Positions 1-7,032 of a DNA stretch of 64,000 bases are shown piece by piece. Under the pieces are notes generated by a model. The model was not told where the DNA came from. It did no database searches and saw nothing but the letters and a program-made list of their open reading frames with translations. Location: assembly GCF_000745775.1 (NCBI RefSeq), contig NZ_JQJY01000002.1, positions 124,001 through 188,000 of the forward strand, read 5' to 3'. Position numbers and translations under genes: made by a program. Positions within the stretch are counted from its first letter, which is position 1. Every line of letters starts with the position of its first letter. Origin of the DNA: Flavobacterium sp. ASV13 (GTDB taxonomy: Bacteria; Bacteroidota; Bacteroidia; Flavobacteriales; Flavobacteriaceae).

Positions 1-654
1 CAAATGCGTAAAATCATTGCTAAACGTCTTGCAGAATCATTATTCACTGCTCCTCACTACAACTTAGTGATCGAAGTAAGCATGGACGAAGCAATGCAGG
101 CAAGAGCTGCTATCAACAGCGTTCCAGATACAAAAGTATCTTTCAACGACATGGTAATCAAAGCTTGTGCTTTAGCATTGAAAAAACACCCAAAAATCAA
201 TTCTACTTGGAAAGAAGATGCTATCATCATCAACCACCACGTAAATATTGGTGTTGCTGTAGCTGTTGAAGACGGATTAGTAGTTCCTGTATTAAGATTT
301 ACAGATGCTATGAGTTTATCTCAAATTGGCGGTTCAGTAAGAGATCTTGCTGGAAGAGCTAAAAACAAAAAACTTGGACCACAAGAAATGGAAGGAAGTA
401 CTTTTACAGTATCTAACCTTGGTATGTTTGGTATTACTGAATTCAATTCAATTATCAACCAACCAAACTCTGCTATCCTTTCTGTAGGTGCAATTGTTGA
501 GAAACCAGTAGTTAAAAACGGTCAAATCGTAGTTGGAAACACAATGATGTTATCATTAGCTTGTGACCACAGAACAATTGACGGTGCAACTGGCGCTCAA
601 TTCTTACAAACATTAAAACAATACATCGAAAGCCCAGTTACAATGTTGGCGTAA
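1..654 (+). CDS. pdhC: Dihydrolipoyllysine acetyltransferase (E2), 3' part
   Basis: This is the C-terminal catalytic domain of a 2-oxo acid dehydrogenase E2, most likely the pyruvate dehydrogenase acetyltransferase, which moves acetyl groups from lipoamide to CoA. The reading frame is open at base 1, so the lipoyl and E1/E3-binding domains lie outside the window. The fragment begins at the RKIIAKRL stretch that starts E2 catalytic domains and ends with the active-site signature DHRTIDGATGA near the C-terminus. A clear hairpin terminator follows 20 bases after the stop, so this is the last gene of its transcript. Assignment to pyruvate rather than another 2-oxo acid is inferred from similarity only. 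Confidence 0.9.
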   Translation, partial: QMRKIIAKRLAESLFTAPHYNLVIEVSMDEAMQARAAINSVPDTKVSFNDMVIKACALALKKHPKINSTWKEDAIIINHHVNIGVAVAVEDGLVVPVLRFTDAMSLSQIGGSVRDLAGRAKNKKLGPQEMEGSTFTVSNLGMFGITEFNSIINQPNSAILSVGAIVEKPVVKNGQIVVGNTMMLSLACDHRTIDGATGAQFLQTLKQYIESPVTMLA

Positions 655-675
655 TTAGTTGTTAATTTTATAATT

Positions 676-712
676 AAATCCCGTTTTGTTTATTCGAAAC
701 GGGATTTTTTGT
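676..712 (+). terminator. Rho-independent terminator after pdhC
   Basis: An 11-bp stem (AAATCCCGTTT / AAACGGGATTT) is followed by a T run. It closes the E2 transcript. Confidence 0.85.
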
Positions 713-746
713 TTAATTTTCATCCTCAAATTCAAAACCTCATAAA

Positions 747-2594
747 ATGAAGAAACTAATTCTTGTTACTTTATTTCTGACAGCAATTGCCTGCCAGAAA
801 AAAGAACAAACCGAAAAAGCAACAGCCATTGTCGATGAACACAGTTATTCAAAGCCAGAACTTGCTGTTGTTAAACATCTTGATCTTGATATTAAAGTTG
901 ATTTTGACACACAAACTATTTCAGGAAAAGCATCTTGGACGATCGACAATATCAGCAAAGGAAATGAAATTATCTTTGACGAAAACACTTTAAATATTAC
1001 AAAAGTGACTTTAGGCGATGATGAAAAAGAAACAAAATTCGAACTTGGTGCAGACACAGAATTTCATGGAAAACCGCTCCATATTACTATAGAACCAAAT
1101 ACAACTAAAGTAAACATTTACTACAACACTACTAAAGATGGTGTAGCACTACAATGGCTAAAACCAGAACAGACAGCAGACAAAAAGAAACCTTTTGTTT
1201 TCTCTCAAGGAGAAAGCGTTTGGTCAAGAACTTGGATTCCATGTCAGGATTCTCCAGGAATTCGTTTTACTTATAATGCAAAAGTTACGGTTCCTAAAGA
1301 TTTATTAGCGGTTATGAGCGCTATAAATCCACAGAAAAAGAATGATACTGGCGTTTATACTTTCAAACAAGATAAAGCAATTCCTTCTTATTTAATGGCA
1401 ATTGCAGTTGGAGATATCGAATTTCAAGCAATCGATAATAGAACTGGCGTTTATGCAGAACCATCAATGCTGAAAAAATCGGCTTGGGAATTTGCTGAAC
1501 TTGGAAAAATGGTAAATGCTGCAGAAAAACTTTACGGACCTTATCGTTGGGGACGTTATGATGTTTTAGTTTTACCTCCAAGTTTCCCTTATGGCGGAAT
1601 GGAAAATCCAAACTTAACTTTCTTAACTCCGGGAGTTATTGCTGGAGATCGTTCGCTAACGAGTTTATTAGCACATGAATTAGGTCACAGCTGGAGCGGA
1701 AACCTAGTTACAAACGCAACTTGGGATGACATTTGGCTGAACGAAGGTTTTACAACTTATGTTGAACACAGAATTGGAGAAGCTATTTTCGGTAAGAAAG
1801 AATTTGAAATGCAAAATGTTATCACAAACAAAGAATTAACTGATAACGTTGCAGAATATGGCGATACAAATCCAGACACAAGATTAAAAGTTAGTTTGAC
1901 AGGAAGAAATCCGGATGATGGAATCAGCCAAATCCCTTATGTTAAAGGATATGCGTTTTTAAGAGTTATTGAAAACGCTGTTGGACGCGATAAATTCGAT
2001 CCGTTTATTAAGAATTATTTTGATTCGCATGCTTTCAAATCAATTACTACAGAAGATTTTGTGAAATATTTAAATGAGAATTTAATCAAAGGCGACAAAG
2101 CTTTAGCTGATAAAATCAAATTAGATGACTGGATCTACAAACCAGGAATTCCATCAAATATACTTCCAGTTAGCTCAGCCGATTTTGATGCTATTGACGC
2201 AATTCAAAAAAGCTGGAGAGAAACCGGCGTTGCTGGCTTGAGTAAAAAAATTACAACAACTGCAGAAAAACAGCACTTTATAGATCATCTTCCAGCTGAT
2301 ATTACAACAAAAGAAATGGAAACAATTGATAAAGAATTCAACTTTACAAAAGGCGGAAACTTTATTATCAAGCGTCAATGGTTTGTTCAGGCATTGCGTC
2401 ATCAATACAAACCAGCGTATCCTGCCATTGAGCAATTTTTAATTGGAATCAGTAGAACTGGATCTGTGATGATGCTTTACAAAGAGATGGTAAAAACTCC
2501 TGAAGGAAAAGTTTGGGCAAAACAGATTTTTGACAAAGCGAAATCTGGTTATCATGCTACTACAATTCAGGCTGTTGAAGGTGTTTTGAAATAA
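747..2594 (+). CDS. M1 family metallopeptidase, lipoprotein
   Basis: A zinc aminopeptidase of the M1 (leukotriene A4 hydrolase-like) family, expected to remove N-terminal residues from peptides at the cell envelope. The 615-residue protein starts with a lipoprotein signal peptide (LTAIAC, lipidated Cys at residue 16). The N-terminal beta domain carries the substrate-binding GGMEN motif. The zinc site is HELGH at residues 310-314 with the third ligand Glu at about 333. A helical C-terminal domain follows. Monocistronic: terminators lie on both sides. No Shine-Dalgarno is visible, as is normal in this group. Confidence 0.92.
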   Translation: MKKLILVTLFLTAIACQKKEQTEKATAIVDEHSYSKPELAVVKHLDLDIKVDFDTQTISGKASWTIDNISKGNEIIFDENTLNITKVTLGDDEKETKFELGADTEFHGKPLHITIEPNTTKVNIYYNTTKDGVALQWLKPEQTADKKKPFVFSQGESVWSRTWIPCQDSPGIRFTYNAKVTVPKDLLAVMSAINPQKKNDTGVYTFKQDKAIPSYLMAIAVGDIEFQAIDNRTGVYAEPSMLKKSAWEFAELGKMVNAAEKLYGPYRWGRYDVLVLPPSFPYGGMENPNLTFLTPGVIAGDRSLTSLLAHELGHSWSGNLVTNATWDDIWLNEGFTTYVEHRIGEAIFGKKEFEMQNVITNKELTDNVAEYGDTNPDTRLKVSLTGRNPDDGISQIPYVKGYAFLRVIENAVGRDKFDPFIKNYFDSHAFKSITTEDFVKYLNENLIKGDKALADKIKLDDWIYKPGIPSNILPVSSADFDAIDAIQKSWRETGVAGLSKKITTTAEKQHFIDHLPADITTKEMETIDKEFNFTKGGNFIIKRQWFVQALRHQYKPAYPAIEQFLIGISRTGSVMMLYKEMVKTPEGKVWAKQIFDKAKSGYHATTIQAVEGVLK

Positions 2595-2616
2595 ACTTTC
2601 AATAATATAATTTCAA

Positions 2617-2652
2617 AATAGGCTGCTCCTAAGGAACAGCCTATTTTTTTTT
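2617..2652 (+). terminator. Terminator after M1 peptidase
   Basis: The stem AATAGGCTGCTCC / GGAACAGCCTATT has one mismatch and is followed by eight T. Confidence 0.85.
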
Positions 2653-2662
2653 AAGTATTATT

Positions 2663-2764
2663 TGTCATTCCGAGGAATGAGGAATCTCCGTAAGAAACTC
2701 CTCAATCAGAATCGACAATCTTTGTCGAGCTACTTGCGGAGATTCCTCGTTCCTCGGAATGACA
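2663..2764. repeat. TGTCA palindromic element, copy 1
   Basis: About 100 bp with arms of about 30 bp that pair almost perfectly and begin TGTCATTCCGAGG. The interior contains CAATCTTTGTCGA, which is shared with the copies at 9892, 14561 and, reversed, 44449. It does not code for protein. As RNA it would form a long hairpin. Confidence 0.85.
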
Positions 2765-2773
2765 AGATTGCGA

Positions 2774-2822
2774 AAAAGCTTTGCTACGAACTTTGACAAA
2801 GTTTACTACACACAAAGCTTTT
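2774..2822. repeat. Nested hairpin next to TGTCA element
   Basis: The outer arms AAAAGCTTTG / CAAAGCTTTT enclose an inner AACTTTGACAAAGTT palindrome. Related AACTTTG...CAAAGTT hairpins sit beside the TGTCA elements at 9892, 14561 and 44449. Confidence 0.6.
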
Positions 2823-2866
2823 CATTGCTGATAAAATAAACAAAAACAATCTTATGAAACTGAGTG

Positions 2867-2946
2867 CCCTAGCCCCGATAGAAGTGGAAATCCTTTTGTG
2901 GCGGGGTTCGCCACAAAAGATTGTAACGGATAGCGGGAATAGCTCC
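2867..2946 (+). repeat. AGCCCCGAT/AGCGGGA element, copy 1
   Basis: A non-coding element of about 75 bp. Its conserved left end is AGCCCCGATAGAAGTGGAAA and its conserved right end is GATTGTAACGGATAGCGGGA. Between them lies a 10-bp hairpin, TTTTGTGGCG (2894-2903) with CGCCACAAAA (2909-2918). Further copies are at 37225 (reverse), 48441 (reverse) and 50671. The 2595-3117 gap otherwise holds only the terminator and repeats listed here; I found no gene in it. Confidence 0.8.
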
Positions 2947-3117
2947 TAAAAAAGTCCCCCATAATTGAAATCTAAAAACCAAGATTGTACTCAAAAAAAG
3001 AAGAGGGAAAATTATCCATCACATAGCGTACATTCTCCATGTTCTAAAATCTGTAATCGTCGCAACTTTGTAATGTCAAAAGACAACAACAAATAACAAC
3101 TTAAAAAATTAAATAAA

Positions 3118-3648
3118 ATGACACGATTAACAGCATTAAACCCAGACGAAGTAACAGGAAAAACTAAAGATTTATTCAACGCTGTTCAAGCTAAATTAGG
3201 CGTTGTACCAAACATGATGAGAACAATGGGAAACTCTCCTGCAGTTCTTGAAGGATATTTGAATTTAAGCGGTGCTTTGAGCCACGGAAAACTAAACGCA
3301 AAAACTGGCGAATTAATTGCCTTGGCAGTTTCAGAAAGCAATTCTTGTGATTACTGTTTAGCAGCTCACACATTTATTGGAGAAAAATTAGTAAAAGCAG
3401 ATCCAGCAGTTTTAAAAGCGGCAAGATCAGGAAATTCTGACGATGCTAAAACAGAAGCTATTTTACAATTGGCTAAAACATTAATCAGCAAAAATGGTTT
3501 AGTAAACGATGAAGATGTAAATAAAGCTAAAAACGCAGGAGTTTCTGATGCCGAAATTGCAGAAACTATTGCTCACGTTGCCTTAAATGTTTTAACAAAC
3601 TACTTCAACAACGTTGCCAACACTGAAATTGATTTTCCAACAGTGTAA
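3118..3648 (+). CDS. AhpD-like carboxymuconolactone decarboxylase family protein
   Basis: A 176-residue all-helical protein of the CMD/AhpD superfamily. The peroxidase-type signature CDYC (Cys77 and Cys80) followed by His84 matches the redox-active CxxC...H site of AhpD-like alkylhydroperoxidase-related proteins. A role in thiol-dependent peroxide reduction is therefore likely, but the substrate and electron donor cannot be read from sequence. The gene precedes an NTF2-like/AraC pair on the same strand, with a hairpin between. It has no signal peptide, so it should be cytoplasmic. Confidence 0.85.
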   Translation: MTRLTALNPDEVTGKTKDLFNAVQAKLGVVPNMMRTMGNSPAVLEGYLNLSGALSHGKLNAKTGELIALAVSESNSCDYCLAAHTFIGEKLVKADPAVLKAARSGNSDDAKTEAILQLAKTLISKNGLVNDEDVNKAKNAGVSDAEIAETIAHVALNVLTNYFNNVANTEIDFPTV

Positions 3649-3684
3649 TTAAATATTACGTAGTCACTATAACAAAAAACAATT

Positions 3685-3724
3685 TATAAAGATAGTTGTG
3701 AATTCTTTTCATGACTATCTTTAT
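3685..3724 (+). terminator. Hairpin between AhpD-like and NTF2-like genes
   Basis: TATAAAGATAGT (3685-3696) pairs with ACTATCTTTAT (3714-3724). The U tract is weak, so this may be an attenuator or partial terminator. It would overlap the first codons if translation began at the GTG at 3698, which favours the ATG at 3740 as the real start. Confidence 0.5.
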
Positions 3725-3739
3725 CATAAAAAATTGATC

Positions 3740-4153
3740 ATGGAACCACAAAGACATCCTTTACCTCCATTTACAATGGAAACTGCTCTCCAAAAAGTTC
3801 AAATAGCTGAAGATGCATGGAACACAAAAGATCCTGAAAAAGTAGCTCTCGCTTATACTATTGATACCGAGTGGAGAAACAGAACCGACTTCATCAATGG
3901 ACGTGAAGAAGTTAAACAATTTCTTACTGCAAAGTGGCAAAAAGAACTTCATTACAAACTCAAAAAAGAATTATGGGGCTTTCGTGAAAACAGAATGGCC
4001 GTTCGATTTGAATATGAGTGGCAAGATCATTCAGGGCAATGGTTCCGTAGTTATGGCAACGAAAATTGGGAATTTGATGAAAACGGTTATATGCAGAAAA
4101 GATTTGCCAGCATTAATGATTTGCCAATTAAAGAAGAAGATCGTAAATTATAA
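3740..4153 (+). CDS. NTF2-like protein (DUF1348 type)
   Basis: A small (137-residue) single-domain protein resembling the DUF1348 branch of the nuclear transport factor 2-like fold. It is rich in Trp and aromatic residues ([31 protein letters not shown]), as in that family. Members are small cytosolic proteins with a hydrophobic pocket; the function is unknown. I start it at the ATG at 3740 rather than an in-frame GTG at 3698, because the GTG lies inside a hairpin and homologues begin near [12 protein letters not shown] (from memory). It is followed after 11 bp by an AraC regulator, so the two are probably co-transcribed. Confidence 0.75.
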   Translation: MEPQRHPLPPFTMETALQKVQIAEDAWNTKDPEKVALAYTIDTEWRNRTDFINGREEVKQFLTAKWQKELHYKLKKELWGFRENRMAVRFEYEWQDHSGQWFRSYGNENWEFDENGYMQKRFASINDLPIKEEDRKL

Positions 4154-4164
4154 AACAGTACCAA

Positions 4165-5043
4165 ATGAGTTCTCAAAATGTTTCCACTTTAATAAATCCA
4201 CAAACTGGTAATTTGGCTTTTAAAATTCTTCCGTTTGAGGACAATATTCATTTTGATCATTTGCAACGTAATAATTATTATTCGTTAATCTGGGTAACAA
4301 AAGGAAAAGGCAAAGTAAAAGCCGATTTTTCAGAGCATTATTTTGAAGAAAACTCACTTCTTGCTTTTTCGCCTTATCAACCTTTTATGCTTTGTGTAAA
4401 CGAACCAATTGAAGGAATAGCAATTCATTTTCACCCTGATTTTTATTGCATTCACATGCACCAAAAAGAGGTTTCGTGCAATGGCGTTCTGTTTAACAAC
4501 ATTTATCAGCCCCCTTATGTAAAAGTAACAGAGCATGCTTCTCAAACTTTCAAAATGGTTTTAGAACAAATGAAAGCCGAAATTCAAAATGCAGAATTAG
4601 CACAATATGAATTGCTTATTTCGTATTTGAAAATCTTTTTAATTACAGCTTCAAGATTAAAAACAGAACAATTAGAAGAAATGAAATCGGTTCCGGATGC
4701 TAAAGAACCTATTATTCTTCAAAATTTAAAAGACGCTATTGAATTGAATTTTAAAACAAAACATTCCGCCGGAAATTATGCTGATTTGTTGAATATTTCT
4801 CCAAAAGCTTTAGCCAAATTATCGAAGAATTATTTCAACAAAACGCTTACCGATTTAATATCGGAAAGAATAATTATCGAAGCTAAAAGAGAATTATATC
4901 TCACCAACAAAACCGTCAAAGAAATTGCTTATGAATTAGGTTATGACGACGAACATTATTTCAGTCGATTCTTTAAAACCAATGCTGATGTTTCGCCTCA
5001 AATGTATCGCGAAACGGTAGGTTTTGGAAAAATACAAGCTTAA
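4165..5043 (+). CDS. AraC family transcriptional regulator
   Basis: A 292-residue regulator. The N-terminal half looks like a cupin-type sensor domain, with YYSLIWVTKGKG and a following PYQPFML. The C-terminal 90 residues hold the double helix-turn-helix of AraC/XylS, including the second-HTH signature KEIAYELGYDDEHYFSRFFK. It lies 11 bp after the NTF2-like gene and probably regulates that gene or the AhpD-like gene; this is inference from position. The stop codon overlaps the stop of the convergent glycosyltransferase gene by 4 bp, with no terminator between. Confidence 0.88.
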   Translation: MSSQNVSTLINPQTGNLAFKILPFEDNIHFDHLQRNNYYSLIWVTKGKGKVKADFSEHYFEENSLLAFSPYQPFMLCVNEPIEGIAIHFHPDFYCIHMHQKEVSCNGVLFNNIYQPPYVKVTEHASQTFKMVLEQMKAEIQNAELAQYELLISYLKIFLITASRLKTEQLEEMKSVPDAKEPIILQNLKDAIELNFKTKHSAGNYADLLNISPKALAKLSKNYFNKTLTDLISERIIIEAKRELYLTNKTVKEIAYELGYDDEHYFSRFFKTNADVSPQMYRETVGFGKIQA

Positions 5044-6284
5044 TTTTTGTTTTTCGCTTCAATCCATTTTGACATATACATGGTGCTTTTATAGGCGTGA
5101 TGTTGCAGCAAATTTCCCATAAAATTATGAAGACGATGACTTTCAGAATCAGTAAAAAGTGAATTTACCAGCGAAATTAATTCAGTTGAATAACTGCTTT
5201 TTTGATAACATTTATTAATAATTGCAATTCCGTTTTTTTGCGATTCTTTCCAGAGATTTTCATCTTGATAAAGTGCAATTGCCTTTTTTGCAAACTCCTC
5301 TGAATTATCTTCAATAAAACCATTCCAAGCTAAATCTTCATGCATTGCTTCAGAACCAATTGAAGTTGTAACGCTAGGCGTTCCGCATTGCATGGCTTCT
5401 AATAATTTTCCTTTTAAACCTGCACCAAAACGAATTGGAGCTAAAACAACTCTGCCTTTTTTTACCACTTCATTAGCGTCTTCTGCCCTTCCCATTATAA
5501 AAAATCCATTTTTAAGCTGATGCAACTGCAGTACTTTCTGTGACGGATAAGCGCCGTAAACTTCTAAAACGGCTTCTGGAAAATTCTTTTTTATTAAAGG
5601 CCAAATTGCTTCTTTTAGATATTGAACGGTATTCCAATTCGGTTCATGAAGAAAATTTCCAATGAAAACAAAGTTCTTTCGATCACTAAAAGAAGGCAAT
5701 TCCTGAAGATCTTCTTCATTCATTTTTTCAACCAAAAACGGAAGATAGAACAACAAATCACTGCTTATTTTGAAAACATCTTTGAGAACATTCATTTCAA
5801 ATTGAGAAATAATCAAAGACAAATCACATCTTAAAATACTGGCAATTTCACGTTTCGCCACTTCTTCAGACAATAAATCTAAAAGTTCAAAAGTTCGATT
5901 TTCTTTAAAAGCTTTTTGTCTTGCTGTTCTTAAACAATGCAAATCTTCAGTATCTAAAATTCGGATTGCTTTTGGACATTTTTCGACAACGCGCCAGCCA
6001 AATTGCTCTTCAATCATAAAACGATCAAACAAAACAACGTCTGGATTTAATTCCGCCACAAAATCATCAAAACTTGACGAATTGAGCTCGATACTCTTTT
6101 TCGTTACCCCAAATTCAGCCAAATCAACCATAAAATCACTGTCTTGCGCGGCGCTGACAAAAGTAATTTCGAATCCGTTTTGCTTAAAAATCGAAATTAA
6201 TTGCATCATTCTTCCGCCCGCAGCAGAAGAATTTGGCTCAGGCCAAACAAACCCAATAATTAACAGTTTTTTTATCTGATTCAT
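5040..6284 (-). CDS. Glycosyltransferase, GT4-like
   Basis: A 414-residue GT-B type glycosyltransferase. The N-terminal Rossmann domain begins IIGFVWPEPNSSAAGGRMM, the acceptor-side pattern of group 1 transferases. The C-terminal domain contains FIGNFLHEPN and then VVLAPIRFGAGLKGKLLEAM, the nucleotide-sugar site with a Glu in the EX7E-like region. The substrate is unknown. It stands alone, convergent with the AraC gene and divergent from miaE, and not in a polysaccharide cluster. Confidence 0.8.
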   Translation of the reverse strand: MNQIKKLLIIGFVWPEPNSSAAGGRMMQLISIFKQNGFEITFVSAAQDSDFMVDLAEFGVTKKSIELNSSSFDDFVAELNPDVVLFDRFMIEEQFGWRVVEKCPKAIRILDTEDLHCLRTARQKAFKENRTFELLDLLSEEVAKREIASILRCDLSLIISQFEMNVLKDVFKISSDLLFYLPFLVEKMNEEDLQELPSFSDRKNFVFIGNFLHEPNWNTVQYLKEAIWPLIKKNFPEAVLEVYGAYPSQKVLQLHQLKNGFFIMGRAEDANEVVKKGRVVLAPIRFGAGLKGKLLEAMQCGTPSVTTSIGSEAMHEDLAWNGFIEDNSEEFAKKAIALYQDENLWKESQKNGIAIINKCYQKSSYSTELISLVNSLFTDSESHRLHNFMGNLLQHHAYKSTMYMSKWIEAKNKN

Positions 6285-6366
6285 AATATTTGTTTCATAT
6301 TACAAAATAATGCTTTTTTCCGCGGATTTGCACCCAATTTCCCGAGATTCGGTTGTAAAAAAACAC

Positions 6367-6374
6367 TAATTTTG
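6367..6374 (+). promoter_or_regulatory. -7 element upstream of miaE
   Basis: TAATTTTG fits the Bacteroidota -7 consensus TAnnTTTG and lies 23 bp before the start codon. A -33 TTG at the right spacing is not evident. Confidence 0.45.
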
Positions 6375-6397
6375 CAAAATCTAAATGCTGGAAAATT

Positions 6398-6979
6398 ATG
6401 TTGGGATTAAAATTAGCTACAGACCCTCGCTGGGTAAATATCGTCGAATCGAATATCGAAGAAATTTTAACGGATCATGCATGGTGCGAACAAAAAGCAG
6501 CTTCAAACGCGATCAGTATCGTAACGTATAATTCTGAATTAGAGGAGTTAGTAACAGAAATGCTCGTAATTGCCAGAGAAGAATTAGAGCATTTACAAAT
6601 GGTTCATGATGTAATCAAAAAACGCGGACTTACTTTAGGACGCGAAAGAAAAGATCATTATGTAAATGAACTTTTTAAATTCATGAAAAAAGACGGAAGC
6701 CGAAGAGACGCTCTTTGCGACCGATTATTATTTTCAGCCATGATCGAAGCCAGAAGTTGTGAGCGTTTTAAAGTACTTTCAGAAAATATCAAAGATAAAG
6801 AATTGGCAAAATTCTATCGTGATTTAATGATTTCTGAAGCTGGGCATTATACTACATTTTTAGGATTTGCCAGAAAATACCAAGACAATATTGACATTGA
6901 CAAACGCTGGAAAGAGTGGATTGAATACGAAGGTTCTATCATTACCAATTATGGTAAAAATGAAACTGTTCACGGATAA
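6398..6979 (+). CDS. miaE: tRNA-(ms2io6A37) hydroxylase
   Basis: A 193-residue ferritin-like diiron monooxygenase that hydroxylates the isopentenyl group of ms2i6A37 in tRNA. The iron-ligand motifs of the four-helix bundle are present: EQKAAS, REELEHLQ (ExxH) near residues 62-69, EARSCERF and SEAGHY (ExxH) near the C-terminus. The length matches the family. The N-terminal LATDPRWVNIVESNIEEIL is also characteristic. The partner enzymes MiaA and MiaB are not encoded in this window. It is transcribed alone, divergent from the glycosyltransferase. Confidence 0.9.
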   Translation: MLGLKLATDPRWVNIVESNIEEILTDHAWCEQKAASNAISIVTYNSELEELVTEMLVIAREELEHLQMVHDVIKKRGLTLGRERKDHYVNELFKFMKKDGSRRDALCDRLLFSAMIEARSCERFKVLSENIKDKELAKFYRDLMISEAGHYTTFLGFARKYQDNIDIDKRWKEWIEYEGSIITNYGKNETVHG

Positions 6980-7032
6980 AACAACTCCAGTTTTACCATT
7001 TTTTACCCTTTTTCTAATCTAAATATTTTATC

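Noticed and set aside
2663..2764. Insertion sequence remnant
   Set aside because: No transposase fragment is inside or near any of the palindromic elements; they are too short and consist only of arms plus a core.
3698..3739. GTG start at 3698 for the NTF2-like gene
   Set aside because: The extra 14 residues would be encoded by a hairpin and do not fit the family's N-terminus; the ATG at 3740 fits.
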